NCBI GenBank assembly: GCA_013368375.1
Contig: JAACJP010000018.1
Span: 732,281 to 796,280 of the forward strand
Direction: 5' to 3'
Source: Tricholomella constricta
Lineage: Eukaryota > Basidiomycota > Agaricomycetes > Agaricales > Lyophyllaceae
DNA: 64,000 nt
A program made the translations under genes and the position numbers. This document shows, in pieces, positions 59,716-64,000 of this stretch (within the stretch, counting starts at the first letter, position 1; each line of letters opens with the position of its first letter). The notes below the pieces were generated by a model that did no database searches, was not told the DNA's origin, and was given only the letters and a program-made list of their open reading frames with translations.

Positions 59716-62066
59716 CTATTCATCCTCCTCTTTGAATGCAACTGGCGCGACCTCAACCTGAGCTTCTGAAGCATAACTGGGGTCAACTAAAATCTCCATG
59801 TCCTCGTCAGATGCATCGTCGACTTCGATCATTTCCGGCACTCCGTTCTTTGAGCATCGGTGTTCCTTCGTGGATAAAGCGGCGGCTATGATGTCATCCC
59901 ACTGCTGATCGGTGAGCGCAACGACCTCGGGCATGAAAACACTGGTGCGCTTCCTAAGTTTACCTGCCCCTTTCAGGCCAGTGGGCTCCACGTAATCGTC
60001 TCAGTTGGCCTTCGAGAACGCGCTCTCAGAGTGATCAAGCGGGGTGCCCATACTCCGGTGGTGAAATAAAGTAAAGCACGATGTACCTGCAAAATAATAT
60101 GAATATGTGAACTGCAGTAGAATAACCACTTACAGCTTGTAACGACATAATGAGAGCCCCGACGGGGCGTTCGAGCACTCTATGTCCATCTGGGACAGAA
60201 GCCGACATCATGACATGCGAGACAAAGGTGCTCGCCACGAGGCGTCCTTGAAACAAGCCCTAGAAGCCCATAGATTGTGTCACTGAGTTCGCCCGTCAAA
60301 AAAATAACTTGTCACGTACCTCGCGTTTCTTATCGAACGACTCGTTCGTTGACTGCCAGAGGAATGGGCGGTCCTTCTTTGTCAGGTCAGTCGGATTAGG
60401 CCCAAGCATCGCCGCTACAAATACGGCACGGTCCTCAACAGCTTCAATTGAGCGAATCTTGAATTCGGTCATCACGGCGTCCTTCGCTTTGGTGGCAAGC
60501 TTGTTTTGCCATAGGGCGATTCCGTTTTGTTTTATCTGAGAATAGATAGGTCAGTACTTCATGCAAGAAGAGTTCTAAACATACCAAGTGTTTCACCACT
60601 AGATATAGCCCATCATTGTGGAAGGTAGTCATCGAGATCTCGTGTTTCCTTTCACGGCAGTACAGTCATTCCAAAGCTCAATTATCTCCATCTCGTTAGG
60701 GTGTTCCCATGCCCTAAGCGCCCCAGTCATGTCGCACGCCATTGGTTGAACATATCTGTTATAGAATGGTTGAGTATCGTGGGGAAGGTCGCGAATATTG
60801 GGGCATCGGCTTTGAGAGTTTCGATTACGCTGATGGAGTTGGAGTAATGGAGCTACGTGAACCTCCTCGACTTTGGCGATTGACTGGATCAACGGTCAAC
60901 TAATAATTGTCACTTCGAAACGAAAAACATACGCGAAATTGAAAGCCCGTGGTGGGCGTGCTAAGTGGAAGCTGTTCGATTTCATTGTCTGATGAAATCC
61001 CACCAGGTTCGAATGCTGGTGTATCACCGTCTTCGAGTTCGCTTCCTTGGTTTGTGGCAGATGCAGGCCCGGGTGTCGAAGTGTGGCTAGAAGTCGTTGT
61101 TGCCAAGCGAGCAGGAGTGCGAACTGGTTGAATGGGCACAGCAGCCTCCCAGTTTCGAACAAGTCCTGACGGATAGGGGGTTTCGCCTTCTTCGGTCCGG
61201 TTGGTCTAGACAGTGCCAGATCAGGAACAATTCTAAATATAACTAAACCACGTTCTCACTCAGCGCCCGGTCCAGCCTTCCGTTTGTTCCCTGCCGTACT
61301 GAGGCCGTGGTTTGATCCCGCCTCATTCGGGGATATCTGAGATGCGATCATGTTGATTTGATTCCGCACCTCCAAACCCTTCTTGGATTTCTTCCCACTG
61401 CCCTTTGTCTTCGTCGTTATCGTCGTGTCGAGCTCGTCGTGCTCCATGTCCATGTCCTGGTGGTCGCTATTCTCGCTTTCATCATCTTCGTCTATGACGA
61501 GCTCATCACTGTCCTCCAGAGGTGCTTCGAAGCCTGCAGGCCCAGGGTTGACAGCATCTGAGTCATGCTGTGACGCTTCAAATAGTTCATCTAAACCAGG
61601 TATGATTTTGAGTACATATCTGAAGCAGTCGCAAGACACACTCACCTTTTTTGACATTTGTTGTTTTATAGGTACCACTTTAGCTTGACTCCCTCGGTCT
61701 GCATGAGTATCCGATTCTGTTGTTCGATATCATTGGTAAGAAGTTTATGTCAAAGTTCAGTATCGAAAAATGACCTTTAGGAGAATCTTTCTGTTTACTT
61801 CGAGTGAACCGGCGAGGAGCGGTAGCCTTCTCCTGTGGATGATTTGCATACAGGTCAGCTTTCTTCTCCGAGGTACGCTTTTGGTTTTCCAACTGCGCAA
61901 TTTTATTGACAACAGCTGCCTTTTTTACCGTCGCTTCGGTTTTTTTTGCCTCTGCTGCAAGTTTAGCCGCCTGCACCTCTGCTGTAGACCGACAATTTTG
62001 CGTGTATTGGTGGTGGGCCTCCCCAGGACGACTGCTTGCAGTGGAGGGTCGAGTGACGCGAGACAT
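59716..62066 (-). pseudogene. Decayed companion gene divergent from the transposase
   Basis: This long multi-exon gene is of an Agaricomycete lineage-expanded type (possibly the DUF6532-like group; low certainty). The N-terminus MSRVTRPSTASSRPGEAHHQ is followed by a Lys/Ala coiled coil (EVQAAKLAAEAKKTEATVKKAA) and a basic RRFTRSKQKDSP. An acidic region (DELVIDEDDESENSDHQDMDMEHDE) and KRKAGPGAEPTGPKKAKPP come next. Downstream exons give ALRAWEHPNEMEIIELWND, DRPFLWQSTNESFDKKREG, GRLVASTFVSHVMM, RPVGALIMSLQAV and a C-terminal acidic tail. Two breaks are visible: a one-base loss near 61162-61168 that shifts the frame, and an in-frame TGA at 60001-60003 (SAFSKAN-stop-DDYVEPTG) where Trp is expected. 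Confidence 0.55.
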
Positions 62067-62243
62067 GATACGCCGGAGAAGATGTATACTATAGGTATGT
62101 TTTGAGTGTCTGTTGCTCTTTTTTTTTGTGTGGCTTACACAACTTTACAGTTGTAGCTCACGTGAATCATAGAATGTGGACTTTACGATTTTATACTCAA
62201 TCACAGAGTTTCGACACTCATAATACCGTCTTGGCCTCGTTCG
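62067..62243. promoter_or_regulatory. Divergent promoter of companion gene and transposase
   Basis: These 177 bp separate the two start codons. The segment is AT-rich with a poly-T run (62118-62126). Confidence 0.45.
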
Positions 62244-64000
62244 ATGAAGCCCCGAGCTCGATATAACACTCCTGTCTACCGGTGTACTTTTCCTGGCTGC
62301 GCAAAATTCTGCAAGCTACCTGGTGGACTCACTCAGCATCAAGATACGTGCAGATTCAACCCGTCTTTCATTTATGCTCCACCTCCATCCCTCATGCACA
62401 GCACCCTTCACCACCACGAACACCTTCTGCTTCGCCTCCCCAGAATTCCTTGGTGGATATTCACCTCCACAAACACCAGATAACCGAGATCATGTCCTAC
62501 CAAACAAATTGCCACGCCGTCAGCAATGGAGTATAAACACACGGGGAATGAAAACCCACTTACATTCCTATCTTGACGGTGAGTTGAACTGCCATTTTTT
62601 TTTTTGGACAAGGATTATATTAATGTTGAATCAGGAGTTCCGTGCGATAAGGATGGCTACGACCTACCTCATGATGCATCACCACCGACCATCAACCCCG
62701 ACCATGCAAGCAATCATTTCAAGCCGTTCAATTCGCGTGCCGAGTTTTGAGTTAGCTGATTTTTTGTATCGCCGTGAACAGATGTCAGGCAAGAAGATAG
62801 ACAAACTCATGGATATATGGGCCGCTTTTCAGCACAGCGACGAGTTCGATGACTCCGGGCCTCCTTTTGCTAACTCAAAGGATCTTTACGACACCATTGA
62901 TGCGATTGAAACAGGTGACGTCACATGGCAATCATTTTCCGTCCAGTACGATGGAGAACTCCCTGAGGGCTCGACACCGCCAACATGGAAGACCTCAAAG
63001 TTCGAAGTCTGGTTCCGTGATCCCCTTGCAGTGTTGGAGGGCCAATTGGGCAATAGGGACTTCAACTCAGAGCTCGACTATTCACCCAAACGAATTTTCG
63101 GAAAGAATGGAAAGCGGCAATATTCAGATTTCATGTCGGGCAACTGGGCATGGGATCAAGCGGTTCGTCTTTTTGTTTACAAACAGAATTGGCTCATTTC
63201 TATGGCAGGATATTATTGCGGAAGATCCTGAGACCCATGGATCGATGTTCGTTCCCGTCATCCTCGGAAGTGACAAAAACGACGGTTTCTGTAGCAACTG
63301 GGCAAAACGAGTATTACCCACTCTACGCCTCCATTGGAAATGCCCAGAATCAAGTTCGACGAGCACATCGAAATGCACTGTCCCTCATCGGTTTCCTTGC
63401 TATTCCAAAAAGTAGGTCATTTCATATTGTTCGGTAGGCTATTGTTCACGTTCGTGTCATTTACATAGCCGACAAGCAATTTCACGATGATGTCGAGTTT
63501 CGAAAGTTTCGACGGCAACTTTTTCACGCATCATTGGCCCGAATTCTGTCATCCCTCAAACCTTGGATGACCAAGCCACGGATTACGCTTTGTGCTGATG
63601 GTCAATTTCGACGCGCCATTTATGGGATAGGGCCGTATATTGCGGACTATCCTGAGCAGGTATTGTTGCGTGTATTGTCTCTGGTTGGTGTGCCAAGTGA
63701 GTCGACAATCCTACAGTGTTGGGAATGTGATAATTCAAATCATAAATTAGATGCACGGCTTTGCCCCCGACCTCGATGATGACCCAGTTGCGGTTCCACG
63801 TTCGCACGAACATACTCGACTACTCTGCGAAGCCTATGCAGACCGTTTAAAAACACTCTGGGAGGGGTATGGAATTGTCAGAGACCTGATCGTGCGTGTG
63901 GAGCTGACTGTTTCACATTGTTGACTAACAAGTACTTACTAAATTAGCTGTTTACATCCCAGTTTTCCTCGTGCCGACATCCACGAGCTCCTGGCCCCGG
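62244..64000 (+). pseudogene. Plavaka-type transposase, frameshifted, 3' end outside window
   Basis: Exon 1 (ATG 62244) gives an N-terminal zinc-finger-like motif (YRCTFPGCAKFCKLPGGLTQHQDTC). Later pieces match the Plavaka transposase layout: FELADFLYRREQMS, PPFANSKDLYDTIDAIETGDVTWQSF, FEVWFRDPLAVLEGQLGN, DFMSGNWAWDQ, DIIAEDPETHGSMFVPVILGSDK, EYYPLYASIGNAQNQVRRAHRNAL, FRKFRRQLFHASLARILSSLKP, YGIGPYIADYPEQ, and at the window end RADIHELLAP. The pieces are joined by ordinary introns and by at least four one-base frame breaks: TTTT 62744-62747, AAAAA in 63275-63281, one base missing near 63669, and TTTT near 63963. The element is therefore a relic, unless these are homopolymer sequencing errors. 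Confidence 0.82.

Overview
The window reads as nuclear DNA of a basidiomycete fungus, most likely an Agaricomycete. Protein genes are cut by many 45-70 nt GT-AG introns. Several families are ones expanded in mushroom-forming fungi: AA9 LPMO, a DUF6535-type membrane protein, a 'G domain' P-loop protein, Plavaka transposase and a chromodomain Ty3 element. No bacterial, organellar or RNA-gene features were seen.

Layout. 1-6.9 kb: the 3' part of separase (ESP1/Cut1). 7.3-9.6 kb: a DUF6535-like membrane protein (-). 9.8-13.8 kb: a patchwork in which a pseudogene slice of the OPT transporter and a decayed SGNH/CE2 esterase flank a cell-surface gene with a rhamnosidase N-terminal-like module (-). 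14.4-21.2 kb: housekeeping and metabolic genes: p24 cargo receptor (-), galactonate-dehydratase-like enolase-superfamily enzyme (+), SRRM1-like PWI/RS splicing factor (+), AA9 LPMO (+). 21.7-24.5 kb: a P-loop GTPase-like gene (-) whose middle is an array of intron-like units separated by 0 or 3 nt. 25.4-28.7 kb: a single-pass membrane protein (+), complex I subunit NDUFS5 (-) and GET5 (+), the last two divergent across 88 bp. 28.7-32 kb is gene-poor. 32-35.1 kb: OPT transporter (+). 35.6-40 kb: two unrecognised basidiomycete-type proteins around a gene-poor stretch with a palindromic motif cluster. 40-45.3 kb: APH-kinase relic, SGNH/CE2 esterase, glutathionyl-hydroquinone reductase, then a decayed duplicate of the esterase/reductase-promoter block. 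45.3-48.4 kb: gene-poor, with a retrotransposon relic and a Cys-rich ORF.

48.45-58.97 kb is a complete Ty3-type LTR retrotransposon with 357-bp LTRs. It has gag (one in-frame stop), pol with two tandem retropepsin-like domains, RT, RNase H, integrase and a frameshifted chromodomain. Between pol and the 3' LTR lies an antisense multi-exon gene encoding a Zn2Cys6-type cluster, a coiled coil and a basic C-terminal end. 59.7-64 kb holds a decayed Plavaka transposase divergent from a decayed companion gene.

The candidates for something new are the intron array at 22.3-23.3 kb and the antisense zinc-cluster gene plus tandem proteases in the Ty3 element. Exon boundaries were read by eye from splice motifs and frame continuity; coordinates of multi-exon genes are outer limits of the visible coding sequence.
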